The notes under the pieces were generated by a model. That model searched no databases and was not told the DNA's origin. It saw only the letters and a list, made by a program, of their open reading frames with translations. A program made the position numbers and the translations under genes. From Catellatospora tritici (GTDB lineage Bacteria; Actinomycetota; Actinomycetes; Mycobacteriales; Micromonosporaceae): a stretch of 64,000 bases of DNA. The DNA lies in NCBI RefSeq assembly GCF_019083965.1, contig NZ_JAHRCY010000008.1:186001-250000 (forward strand). The letters are read 5' to 3'. Shown piece by piece: positions 25,131 to 32,398 of this stretch; position 1 is the first letter of the stretch; every line of letters begins with the position of its first letter.

Positions 25131-26486
25131 TCATGCCGCACTCTCGCGCTCGAAACGCGCGGTCACGGCCTCGCCGTGCGCGGGCAGGTCCTCGGCGTTG
25201 GCCAGCGCCACCACGTGGTGGGCGACCTCGCGCAGGGCGGCCTCGTCGTACTCGACGATGTGGACGCCGCGCAGGAACGACTGCACCGACAGGCCCGAGG
25301 AGTGCCGGGCGCAGCCCGCGGTGGGCAGCACGTGATTGGAGCCCGCGCAGTAGTCGCCCAGCGACACCGGCGCGTACGCCCCCACGAAGATCGCGCCGGC
25401 GTTGCGCACCCGCATCGCCACCGCACGGGCGTCCCGGGTCTGGATCTCCAGGTGCTCGGCCGCGTACGCGTCGACGACCCGCAGCCCGGCCTCGACCGAG
25501 TCGACCAGCACCACGCCCGACTGCGGCCCGGACAGGGCCGTGGTGACCCGCTCACTGTGCTTGGTGCGGGCCACCCGCACCGCCAGCTGCGCGTCCACCG
25601 CCTCGGCCAGCGCGGTCGAGTCGGTGACCAGCACGCTCGCCGCCATCGGATCGTGCTCGGCCTGGCTGATCAGGTCGGCGGCGACGTGCGCCGGGTCGGC
25701 GGTGTCGTCGGCCAGGATCGCGATCTCGGTCGGCCCGGCCTCGGCGTCGATGCCGACCACCCCACGCACCAGGCGCTTGGCGGCGGTCACCCACACATTG
25801 CCGGGGCCGGTGATCAGGTCGACCGGGGCGCAGTCGTCGGCGGGCGACAGCTCACGCGTCGGGTCGGCGCTGCCCCGGCTGCCGTAGGCGAGCATCGCCA
25901 CGGCCTGGGCGCCGCCGACGCCGTACACCTCGTCGACGCCGAGCAGCGAGCAGGCGGCCAGCACCCGGGCGTCCGGCAGGCCGGTCTCGCGCTGCGGCGG
26001 GCTCACCACGACCAGGCTCTCCACGCCCGCGGCCTGGGCCGGGACGACGTTCATGACGACGGTGGACGGATAGACGGCCAGTCCGCCGGGCACGTACAGC
26101 CCGACGCGGGAGACCGGCAGCCAGCGTTCGGTGACGGTGCCGCCGGGCACGACCTGGGTGGTGTGGTCGGTGCGACGCTGGTCGGCGTGGACCTTGCGGG
26201 TGCGCGCGATCGCCTCCAGCAGCGCGGCCCGCACCTGCGGCTCCAGCGCCTGCTCGGCTTCCTTGATCACTTCAGCGGGCACCCGAAGGGACTGCGACTG
26301 CACCCCGTCGAACCGATGTGTCGCCTCGCGGATCGCCTCGACACCATGGACCCGGACCCCCTCCACCAGCGGGCGGATCTGCTCGACCGCCTGGGAGACG
26401 TCGAGCTGGGCACGGGGCAACAGGGTTCGCGGATCGGCGCCGGCACCGGCGAAATCCCGTCCGCGCAGGTCGATACGGGTCAACAC
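25131..26486 (-). CDS. hisD: Histidinol dehydrogenase
   Basis: 451 residues, zinc enzyme that carries out the last two oxidations of histidine synthesis. Conserved blocks are VPGGTVTERWLPVSRVGLYV, ITGPGNVWVTAAKR, AGPTEIAILADD, SQAEHDP and AAEHLEIQTRDA. The GTG at 26486 (V/MLTRIDLRG) is chosen because longer frames run through a palindromic repeat; it fits a leaderless promoter. It is the first gene of the main his operon (hisD-hisC-hisB-hisH-small gene-priA). Confidence 0.96.
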   Translation of the reverse strand: MLTRIDLRGRDFAGAGADPRTLLPRAQLDVSQAVEQIRPLVEGVRVHGVEAIREATHRFDGVQSQSLRVPAEVIKEAEQALEPQVRAALLEAIARTRKVHADQRRTDHTTQVVPGGTVTERWLPVSRVGLYVPGGLAVYPSTVVMNVVPAQAAGVESLVVVSPPQRETGLPDARVLAACSLLGVDEVYGVGGAQAVAMLAYGSRGSADPTRELSPADDCAPVDLITGPGNVWVTAAKRLVRGVVGIDAEAGPTEIAILADDTADPAHVAADLISQAEHDPMAASVLVTDSTALAEAVDAQLAVRVARTKHSERVTTALSGPQSGVVLVDSVEAGLRVVDAYAAEHLEIQTRDARAVAMRVRNAGAIFVGAYAPVSLGDYCAGSNHVLPTAGCARHSSGLSVQSFLRGVHIVEYDEAALREVAHHVVALANAEDLPAHGEAVTARFERESAA

Positions 26487-26493
26487 TTCCCAA

Positions 26494-26525
26494 AGTCTAC
26501 TGGCGCCGCGGCTCGCCGCGGTCAA
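26494..26525 (-). promoter_or_regulatory. Candidate leaderless hisD promoter
   Basis: On the minus strand TAGACT (26499 to 26494) is followed by 7 bases and the GTG start. TTGACC (26525 to 26520) could be the -35, though the 20-base spacing is longer than usual. Confidence 0.5.
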
Positions 26526-26574
26526 CCGGCCCAGGCACTGGGAAGTGACCCCCGCCACTCGCGCCCACCACCGC

Positions 26575-26650
26575 CTTAGCATCGACACTGGCCTATCTGA
26601 GAGACGAAATTCGAAGAATCGTCCACCAGATAGGCCACCGTCAATGCAAG
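26575..26650. repeat. Palindromic element C, copy 1 (imperfect)
   Basis: The arms 26575-26599 and 26627-26650 share GGCCTATCTG/CAGATAGGCC and AGCATCGACA-like ends. It lies between the divergent hisD and Lon-domain genes, so it is not a terminator of either. Its near-perfect relative is at 58053-58127. Confidence 0.75.
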
Positions 26651-26745
26651 AGCGGGGTGGTGCGGCCGGAGCCCGGCGACGCATGGGGTCGGTGGCCGCG
26701 CGGAACACAGACCGCCCGCGGAAGCGGACGCGCGCCACCGCGAGT

Positions 26746-26757
26746 TAGTCTCAGCGA
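26746..26757 (+). promoter_or_regulatory. Candidate leaderless promoter -10 for the Lon-domain gene
   Basis: TAGTCT (26746-26751) lies 6 bases before the ATG at 26758; no Shine-Dalgarno sequence is present. Confidence 0.45.
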
Positions 26758-27441
26758 ATGACCGGCACGCTGCCGCTGTTCCCGCTGGGCACGGTGCTCT
26801 TTCCGGGCCTGGTGCTGCCGCTGCACATCTTCGAGGAGCGCTGGCGCACCCTGGTGCGCAACCTGATGGACCTGCCCGACGGCAGCCCGCGCGAGTTCGG
26901 CGTGGTGGCGATCGAACGCGGGTTGGAGGTCATGCCGCCCCCCAACGACGGCCTGGCCACCTCCGAGGTGGTGGTGCACGAGGTCGGCTGCGTGGCGCAG
27001 CTGCGTCAGATCACCGAGCACCCCGACGGCAAGTTCGACATAGTCACCGTCGGCCAGCGGCGGTTCCGCATCACCGGGTTCGTGCCGAGCCCGCACCCGT
27101 ACCCGGTGGTCGGGGTGGAGTGGCTGCCCGAGCCGGAGCCCGACGCGGCCGCCGACACGCTGGCACCGCGCGTGCTCGCCTCATTCCGGGAGTATCTGGG
27201 CGTGCTGCGCGGCAACCCCGACGACCAGCTGCCCGACGACCCGGTGGTGCTGTCGCACCTGGTCGCGGCCAGCGCCTCGCTCACCATCGCCGACCGGCAG
27301 CAACTGCTCAGCGCACCGGACCCGGCCACGCGGCTGCGGCTCGAACTGAAGATCCTGGCGCGGGAGACGTCGCTGCTGCGCGAGGTGCGCGCGGTGCCCG
27401 CCCAGCTGGCGCAGCTGGGACCCGCGCCCTCGTCGAACTGA
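26758..27441 (+). CDS. Lon protease substrate-binding-domain protein (stand-alone)
   Basis: 227 residues consisting of the Lon N-terminal substrate-recognition domain only. It begins LPLFPLGTVLFPGLVLPLHI, the conserved opening of the domain, followed by VGCVAQLRQ and IVTVGQRRFRI. There is no AAA+ ATPase or protease part. Stand-alone forms are common in actinobacteria, and their role is not settled; they may bind unfolded proteins. It is divergent from hisD across palindromic element C. Confidence 0.9.
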   Translation: MTGTLPLFPLGTVLFPGLVLPLHIFEERWRTLVRNLMDLPDGSPREFGVVAIERGLEVMPPPNDGLATSEVVVHEVGCVAQLRQITEHPDGKFDIVTVGQRRFRITGFVPSPHPYPVVGVEWLPEPEPDAAADTLAPRVLASFREYLGVLRGNPDDQLPDDPVVLSHLVAASASLTIADRQQLLSAPDPATRLRLELKILARETSLLREVRAVPAQLAQLGPAPSSN

Positions 27442-27470
27442 GCCGGGCCGTTCCGGCCTCACCCGCTCGC

Positions 27471-28136
27471 TCAGACGTCCTGGCGCGGCGGTTCGAGGCC
27501 GTAGCCGAGGCCGTCGCCGAACGGCTCGTCCGGCTCCTCGCCACGGCGCAGCGACGGCCAGCTCGACCAGGCGGCGAGCAGCGCGTACATGACCACCGCG
27601 CCCAGTGCCGGGACCAGCAGGCTGCCGCCGATCGCGTACGGGAAGAAGTCCAGGTGCTTCACCGCGCGCAGGTCCACCGGCTTCTGGATCAGCGTGTCCA
27701 CCGGCGCGTGGGCCAGCAGGTCCTGGTAGTGCGCCAGCCCGATGTTGTGCCCCAGCCACCACGCCGCCCACCCGGCGACCAGGCAGCCGAGCACCACTCC
27801 GGCCAGCTGCCACGGACCGCGTCGCCTGGGCAGCAGCACCCAGACCAGCAGTGCCACCAGCAGCCCGAACCCGAACCCGAGCAGCACGAACCAGCTGTCG
27901 GAAGCGGCGAGCTGCTCCGGCTCGGCCGAGGTGTAGACGGCGCCCTCTGCCACGATCTTCAGCGGCAGGGTCGGCGCCAGCGCGTACCACGCCCAGCCCA
28001 ACGCCAGCCCGAGCACGCCGATCCCGAGCGCCACCGCCACCGCGGGCCACAGCTCGGAGGCCACCGTCGGACGGGGCCGGGGCTGGAGGTCGAACGGCGC
28101 CTCGTAGGAGGACGTGTCGTCGGAAAGCATGCTCAT
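27471..28136 (-). CDS. Actinobacterial membrane protein, DUF2567-like
   Basis: 221 residues with four membrane helices: about 30-52, 81-102, 109-127 and 166-186. A loop after the first helix (VAEGAVYTSAEPEQLAASDS) faces outward. The layout and this loop resemble DUF2567 proteins found near histidine genes in other actinobacteria; this match is from memory and not certain. It is convergent with the Lon-domain gene, ending 29 bases after it, and divergent from the deaminase-like gene. Confidence 0.7.
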   Translation of the reverse strand: MSMLSDDTSSYEAPFDLQPRPRPTVASELWPAVAVALGIGVLGLALGWAWYALAPTLPLKIVAEGAVYTSAEPEQLAASDSWFVLLGFGFGLLVALLVWVLLPRRRGPWQLAGVVLGCLVAGWAAWWLGHNIGLAHYQDLLAHAPVDTLIQKPVDLRAVKHLDFFPYAIGGSLLVPALGAVVMYALLAAWSSWPSLRRGEEPDEPFGDGLGYGLEPPRQDV

Positions 28137-28241
28137 ACGGTAGTCCCATCCGCTGCGGTGCCCGTGGACCGATCCGGCGGGATAGGGCGTTCGTGCCCTC
28201 CTGCGATAGGTTGTCCGGACCGAGCCATCACGGGAGCCGCA

Positions 28242-29507
28242 ATGATTTCACAGGACCGGCTGCAGGAGATCGTCCGGCACTGGGGAGCGACCGAGACGCT
28301 GCGTCGGGGCCACCTCTGCCAGCCGCGACTGTACGAGTTCGACGGCGGCTGGGTGGTGTGGTCGCCGCCGCCCGCCGACGCGCCCGAGGCGCAGCCCGGC
28401 AGCGGTGAGACCGTGATCATCGACCGCAACACCGGCGAGCTGTCGGTGGTGCCCGGCCTGCCCCCGCAGGTCGCGATGGACAGGTACGTCCCGCGCCCGC
28501 CCCTCGAACTGCCCGACCTGCCCACCCCGCCCCGGTTCGACGCCTCCACCCCGCCGGCGCCACCGGCGTTCCCGTTCTCCACCTTCGGCCCCGCGCCGCT
28601 GCCGCCCGCGGTGCTGCGTGAGCGGGCCGCCGCGGCCGCCGCCGAACTGGCCCGGCTCGGCGTCGAGGCCAGGCTGCCGCAGGTGGCCGCGGCCCTGACC
28701 GTGGACGGTCGGACGTTCGAGGCCGCCGCCCACACCGACGACGACGAGTACGACCACCACCCCGCGGTCCTGCGTGCCCTGGCCGAGATCCCGGCCGCCG
28801 CCCGCAGCCGGGGCGCCGCCCGGCACCCGGAACTGATCGCGGCCTCCCGGGCCCTGTTCTCGCTGGCCGGGGAGGAAGCCGATCCGGCCTGGCTGGCGCA
28901 CCTGCTCGCCGAGGCGACCCTGGATCTGCGCCGCCTACGCGAGGCCGCCGACCCGGCGGAGGTTCAGCCCGCCCACGCCTGCCACACCTGCGCCACCGTC
29001 CTGACCGGGCTCGGGCTGCCCGGTGAACCGCCCCGCGACGTGGTCACCCCGTCGCTGCCCGAACGGGAACCGGGTGGCGCGGAGTACATCGCCCCGATCC
29101 TGGTCGAGGCGCTGTCGGCGACCGCGGCGGTGCCCGGTGCGCGGCATCGGCTGACGGCGCTGCCGTTCCTGGTCGAGGTGCTGCTGCCGTACGCGCCGAT
29201 GACCCCCGTGCTGCAGAGTTCGCCGGGAGCACAGCAGCGGGTCGAGTCGTACACGATCAACGCGTGGGTGTCCGAGCACACCGCCGACACGCTCGGCGAC
29301 CTGGCCGAACGCATCGGCGCGCGGCTGTTCCCGATCGGCACCGAGGAGGGCGGCTACTACGGCCTGCTCGCCATCGACGAACTGCGCCGGGTGTACGCCG
29401 TCGACCACGCCGGAGCCTGGTTCCTCGGCGTCGATCTGCCCAGCGCCCTCCACACGCTGAACACCGGCGCGGCCACCCCGCGCGTGCGGGCCGACGGGAG
29501 CTGGTGA
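28242..29507 (+). CDS. YrhB-like / deaminase-like / SUKH-3 fusion protein, paralogue 1
   Basis: 421 residues in three parts. Residues 1-90 carry GGWVVWSPPP then ETVIIDRNTGELS, the YrhB/Imm35-like pattern. Residues about 130-260 contain RHPELIAASRAL (near 193) and HACHTCATVL (near 245), the His-x-Glu and Cys-x-x-Cys metal ligands of YwqJ-like deaminases, with Ala in place of the usual Pro before the first Cys. Residues 290-415 resemble the SUKH-3 immunity fold (LFPIGTEEGG, LLAIDELRRVYAVD). ATG at 28242 is preceded by GGGAG. It is convergent with a paralogue that ends one base away. It could be an immunity protein or an inactive or regulatory deaminase; the function is inferred from fold only. 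Confidence 0.72.
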   Translation: MISQDRLQEIVRHWGATETLRRGHLCQPRLYEFDGGWVVWSPPPADAPEAQPGSGETVIIDRNTGELSVVPGLPPQVAMDRYVPRPPLELPDLPTPPRFDASTPPAPPAFPFSTFGPAPLPPAVLRERAAAAAAELARLGVEARLPQVAAALTVDGRTFEAAAHTDDDEYDHHPAVLRALAEIPAAARSRGAARHPELIAASRALFSLAGEEADPAWLAHLLAEATLDLRRLREAADPAEVQPAHACHTCATVLTGLGLPGEPPRDVVTPSLPEREPGGAEYIAPILVEALSATAAVPGARHRLTALPFLVEVLLPYAPMTPVLQSSPGAQQRVESYTINAWVSEHTADTLGDLAERIGARLFPIGTEEGGYYGLLAIDELRRVYAVDHAGAWFLGVDLPSALHTLNTGAATPRVRADGSW

Positions 29508-30776
29508 CTACTGCCCCGGCGGGGCCAGGTTGCCGTCGTCGCGCACGCGCGGCATCGGGTGCCCCTGCAGCAGCACCGTGAACGCGGTGTCCAGGTCGGG
29601 CCCGGCGTACCACTCGCCCGCCTGGTCCAGCACCCACACCCGGCCCAACGCGTCGATCGCGACGACGCCGTCGCCGTCGTGCTCGGCCCCGATCGGCGCC
29701 AGCGGCACCCCGCTCACCTCGGCGAACCGAGCCAGCGTGGCCGCGGTGTGCGACACCAGCTCGGCGCCGAACTCGAACGGCTGCACCCGGTTGGCCACCC
29801 CGGGCCCGCGCCGCACCGACGCCAGGTAGGGGAACTTGACGATCGCCGCCCGCAGCGTCTCCAGCGGCGGGTGCCCGTGCGCGGCCAGCGCCCGCACCGA
29901 CAGGTCCGCCCACTCCGCCGAGGTCAGATCGCGGCCGCCGACCCGTACCGGGCGATCCCAGCCGCCCGCCGCGAGCGTGATCGCGATGTCCTCGGGCAGC
30001 CCCGCCAGCGCGGCCGGGACGCCGGTGATCGGGGCGACCGGCTCACGCGGTGGCTGGGCGGCCGACTCGGGTGCCAGGCCGACGTGGATCCATACCGCCA
30101 GACAGGTGTCGCACGGGCCCCCCGGGGTTCCGTCCAGCGGATCGCCAGGGTCGCGCAGCAGCGTGATGCGCAGGTCCAGGATCGACGCGGTCAGCTCACG
30201 GACCATGGCCAGGTCGACCGCCGGGGCGCCGTCGCGGGCGGCGCGCTGGTCCAGTTCGTGCAGCCAGTCCGACAGGACGATCAGCTCGGCGTGGCGGGCG
30301 GCGCCGCGCACCAGCGTTCCGGTCGGCTGGTCGGCCAGCCAGTCGCCGACCAGCCGGTGGTGGCGCAGCAGCTGGTCGCCCTTGGCGCCGGTGGCGCGGC
30401 GGGTGCGGCCGTCGGCGGGGGTCAGCTCGGCGGCGATGCCCGGGGACTCGCCCCGACCGACGCGGCGCAGCGCGGCCAGCGGGTCGGCGGTGACCGGGGC
30501 GGGCGGGTGCTCGGCCAGGCGCTGCCGGTGCAGGCGGCGCACGTGCTCCAGCGGGACCGACGGGTAGGTGCTCAGGGCCGCCGTGCCCCGGTCGATGACG
30601 GTACGGGCGCCCGCGCCGGGCGGGGGCGGGACGTCGTCGTGTTCGTCCGGCAGCGCCCAGACGATGAAGCACTCGGGGAACTCGGCGACGTGCGGGACCA
30701 GCGCGGGGGCGCCGGGTTCGGCCGCGGCGCGGGCCAGGTGCTCGGCCAGCCGCCGCGCCTCCAACTCAGTGACCAC
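29508..30776 (-). CDS. YrhB-like / deaminase-like / SUKH-3 fusion protein, paralogue 2
   Basis: 422 residues with the same plan as the convergent paralogue. The N-terminal part has CFIVWALPDE then ARTVIDRGTAALS. The middle has GAARHAELIVLSDWL (near 162) and GGPCDTCLAVWIHVG (near 220), giving a complete HAE/PCxxC zinc-deaminase signature. The C-terminal SUKH-3-like part has LAPIGAEHDGDGVVAIDALG. The GTG start has GGAAGG 6-7 bases upstream and lies 3 bases after the preceding small gene, so it is the last gene of the toxin operon. Being in an immunity-gene series and carrying a SUKH domain suggests a protective role. An intact deaminase site means it could itself be an enzyme. Confidence 0.75.
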   Translation of the reverse strand: MVTELEARRLAEHLARAAAEPGAPALVPHVAEFPECFIVWALPDEHDDVPPPPGAGARTVIDRGTAALSTYPSVPLEHVRRLHRQRLAEHPPAPVTADPLAALRRVGRGESPGIAAELTPADGRTRRATGAKGDQLLRHHRLVGDWLADQPTGTLVRGAARHAELIVLSDWLHELDQRAARDGAPAVDLAMVRELTASILDLRITLLRDPGDPLDGTPGGPCDTCLAVWIHVGLAPESAAQPPREPVAPITGVPAALAGLPEDIAITLAAGGWDRPVRVGGRDLTSAEWADLSVRALAAHGHPPLETLRAAIVKFPYLASVRRGPGVANRVQPFEFGAELVSHTAATLARFAEVSGVPLAPIGAEHDGDGVVAIDALGRVWVLDQAGEWYAGPDLDTAFTVLLQGHPMPRVRDDGNLAPPGQ

Positions 30777-30779
30777 AGC

Positions 30780-31280
30780 TCACCCTTCCCGTGCTTCGTC
30801 GCTGTCGCGTTCGAGCGCCGCCAGGCGCACGGTGACCATCGCCATGTGTGGTTCATCGATCGCGTCGAGTGCGGCTTCGCTGATGTCGTACGGCGTCCTG
30901 TCCACGAGCTTTTGCGGGTCCGGAAGACTGATTCCGCGCCCGTCGATCTCCAGCGTGCAGGTCAAGCCGAAGTTACCGCCGCGCTCGAAGCAGCGGATGA
31001 GCGGCTCGTTCGGGTCAGGCAGCACAGGTAGCGCCACCTGCAGCGACACGAACCTCAGCGCCTGAGCACAGGAATGGTGATGCGGGCCTGCGACACCACG
31101 CACCTCCAAGACCCGCCACACCTGACGAATGAACCGCTCGTCGACGCAGGAATCCGGGCCGATCCCCATCAACCTCAGAGCCAGTCGCCGACCGGGCGGA
31201 CCCACTGGTGACAGGTCGACCTCGGGATAGTCGGCGGCGGTCCGATCCGGCGCCGTCCGCAGGTGCAGTTCATTGACCAC
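30780..31280 (-). CDS. Small putative immunity protein, paralogue 3 of 3
   Basis: 166 residues. It shares with the two upstream genes the pattern LPDPNEPLIRCFERGGNF and a C-terminal YDISEAALDAID, and lacks their N-terminal LMREFLRRSALWA block. No membrane helix or signal peptide is seen, so it is cytoplasmic. It starts with GTG 3 bases after the preceding stop. No named family is recognised. The place in a tandem series after a polymorphic toxin suggests immunity to variants of the toxin tip. Confidence 0.75.
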   Translation of the reverse strand: MVNELHLRTAPDRTAADYPEVDLSPVGPPGRRLALRLMGIGPDSCVDERFIRQVWRVLEVRGVAGPHHHSCAQALRFVSLQVALPVLPDPNEPLIRCFERGGNFGLTCTLEIDGRGISLPDPQKLVDRTPYDISEAALDAIDEPHMAMVTVRLAALERDSDEAREG

Positions 31281-31283
31281 GGA

Positions 31284-31883
31284 TCACCTGTTCTTCGCGC
31301 GAGCCGAGCGTGCTTCGATCTTCGCCCGCCACGGCGCATCCAGCTCATCCAGGACGGCCTCGCTGATGTCGAAGGTGAGACCTGGCGTGAGGTACGGGTC
31401 GATCTCGACGGCAGAAACGCGTTGGGTGTGGCCGATCAGAATCGCTCCGCCCTCCCGGCTGAAGCTGCCGCCGCGTTCCCAGAACCGCAGCAATGGCTCG
31501 AACGGGTCAGGCAGATCCGTCGGTGGGCTGGACAGCGCGACGAATGCCAGCACGTATGGCACCACCAGGTGATTCGGCCAGATCACGCCTCGGCGGTCCA
31601 TCTCCTGCACGAGCTCATGGACCAGTTCTGGGTCGATCTTCAAGTCCGGCTCCAGGACTCCGGCGATGTCGAAGAACGGCCAGCGTTCAACCGCACCGAG
31701 CCGCTGTGCCCAGAGCGCGCTGCGACGCAGGAACTCCCGCATGAGACGCATCCGCGACGGCACGGTCAGCTGGCTCTCCTCCCAGTCGACCTCAGCCAAC
31801 CGCAGCGCCATACGGCAGACCCGCAGCCCGACGGGCGCCGAACCGATCTCGGTACGGTCGGCTGCGGCCCCTGACGTCGTCAT
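31284..31883 (-). CDS. Small putative immunity protein, paralogue 2 of 3
   Basis: 199 residues. It contains MRLMREFLRRSALWAQRLG, RWPFFDIAG, LPDPFEPLLRFWERGGSF and LTFDISEAVLDELD, all shared with the upstream paralogue. Its start overlaps the upstream stop by 4 bases (ATGA). Third codon positions include more A/T than in the surrounding core genes, consistent with acquired DNA. No named family is recognised; the immunity role is inferred from position and duplication. Confidence 0.77.
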   Translation of the reverse strand: MTTSGAAADRTEIGSAPVGLRVCRMALRLAEVDWEESQLTVPSRMRLMREFLRRSALWAQRLGAVERWPFFDIAGVLEPDLKIDPELVHELVQEMDRRGVIWPNHLVVPYVLAFVALSSPPTDLPDPFEPLLRFWERGGSFSREGGAILIGHTQRVSAVEIDPYLTPGLTFDISEAVLDELDAPWRAKIEARSARAKNR

Positions 31884-32398
31884 CCGTTCGCCCGAGCGTC
31901 CATCTCGGCGAGCGCCTGCTCGCTGATGTCGTACCTGAGCCCCGGCTTGAGGTAGCGCTCCATGGGCCAGACGAGAACCTGCAATGTGTGGTCGACGAGG
32001 ATGATGCCGTGTTCCATGTCGAACAAGCCACCACGTTCATAGACCTGCAGCAGAGGTTCGTACGGGTCGGGCAGGTCCGGGTGAGGCGGCACCGATCCGG
32101 CGAAGGCCAGCATGTACCGGCAGAATTGGGTGTGCGGGTAGGTCAGTCCGCGACCGCGCATTCCCTCCAGTACGGCATCGGCGAACTCGGTGTCGCGCCC
32201 GACCTCGGGATCGAACTCCGCCGCGATGTCGAAGAACGGCCATTTGTCGAGCACACCCAGCTCACGCGCCCACAGCGCGCTGCGACGTAGATACTCCCGC
32301 ATCAGTCTCACCCGTGACGCGGAGTGCTGGAAGTTCGGTCCCCAGTCGACCGCTCCCAGACGCAATGCCACCTGGTCCGCTTGTTCTCTGGCCGTCAT
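31880..32398 (-). CDS. Small putative immunity protein, paralogue 1 of 3 (cognate to the toxin tip)
   Basis: 172 residues, cytoplasmic. The key motifs are VRLMREYLRRSALWARELG, KWPFFDIAAEF, LPDPYEPLLQVYERGGLF and LRYDISEQALAEMD. Its ATG overlaps the stop of the giant toxin gene (ATGA), the classic arrangement for the immunity gene that neutralises the C-terminal toxin domain. No named family is recognised. Confidence 0.8.
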   Translation of the reverse strand: MTAREQADQVALRLGAVDWGPNFQHSASRVRLMREYLRRSALWARELGVLDKWPFFDIAAEFDPEVGRDTEFADAVLEGMRGRGLTYPHTQFCRYMLAFAGSVPPHPDLPDPYEPLLQVYERGGLFDMEHGIILVDHTLQVLVWPMERYLKPGLRYDISEQALAEMDARANG

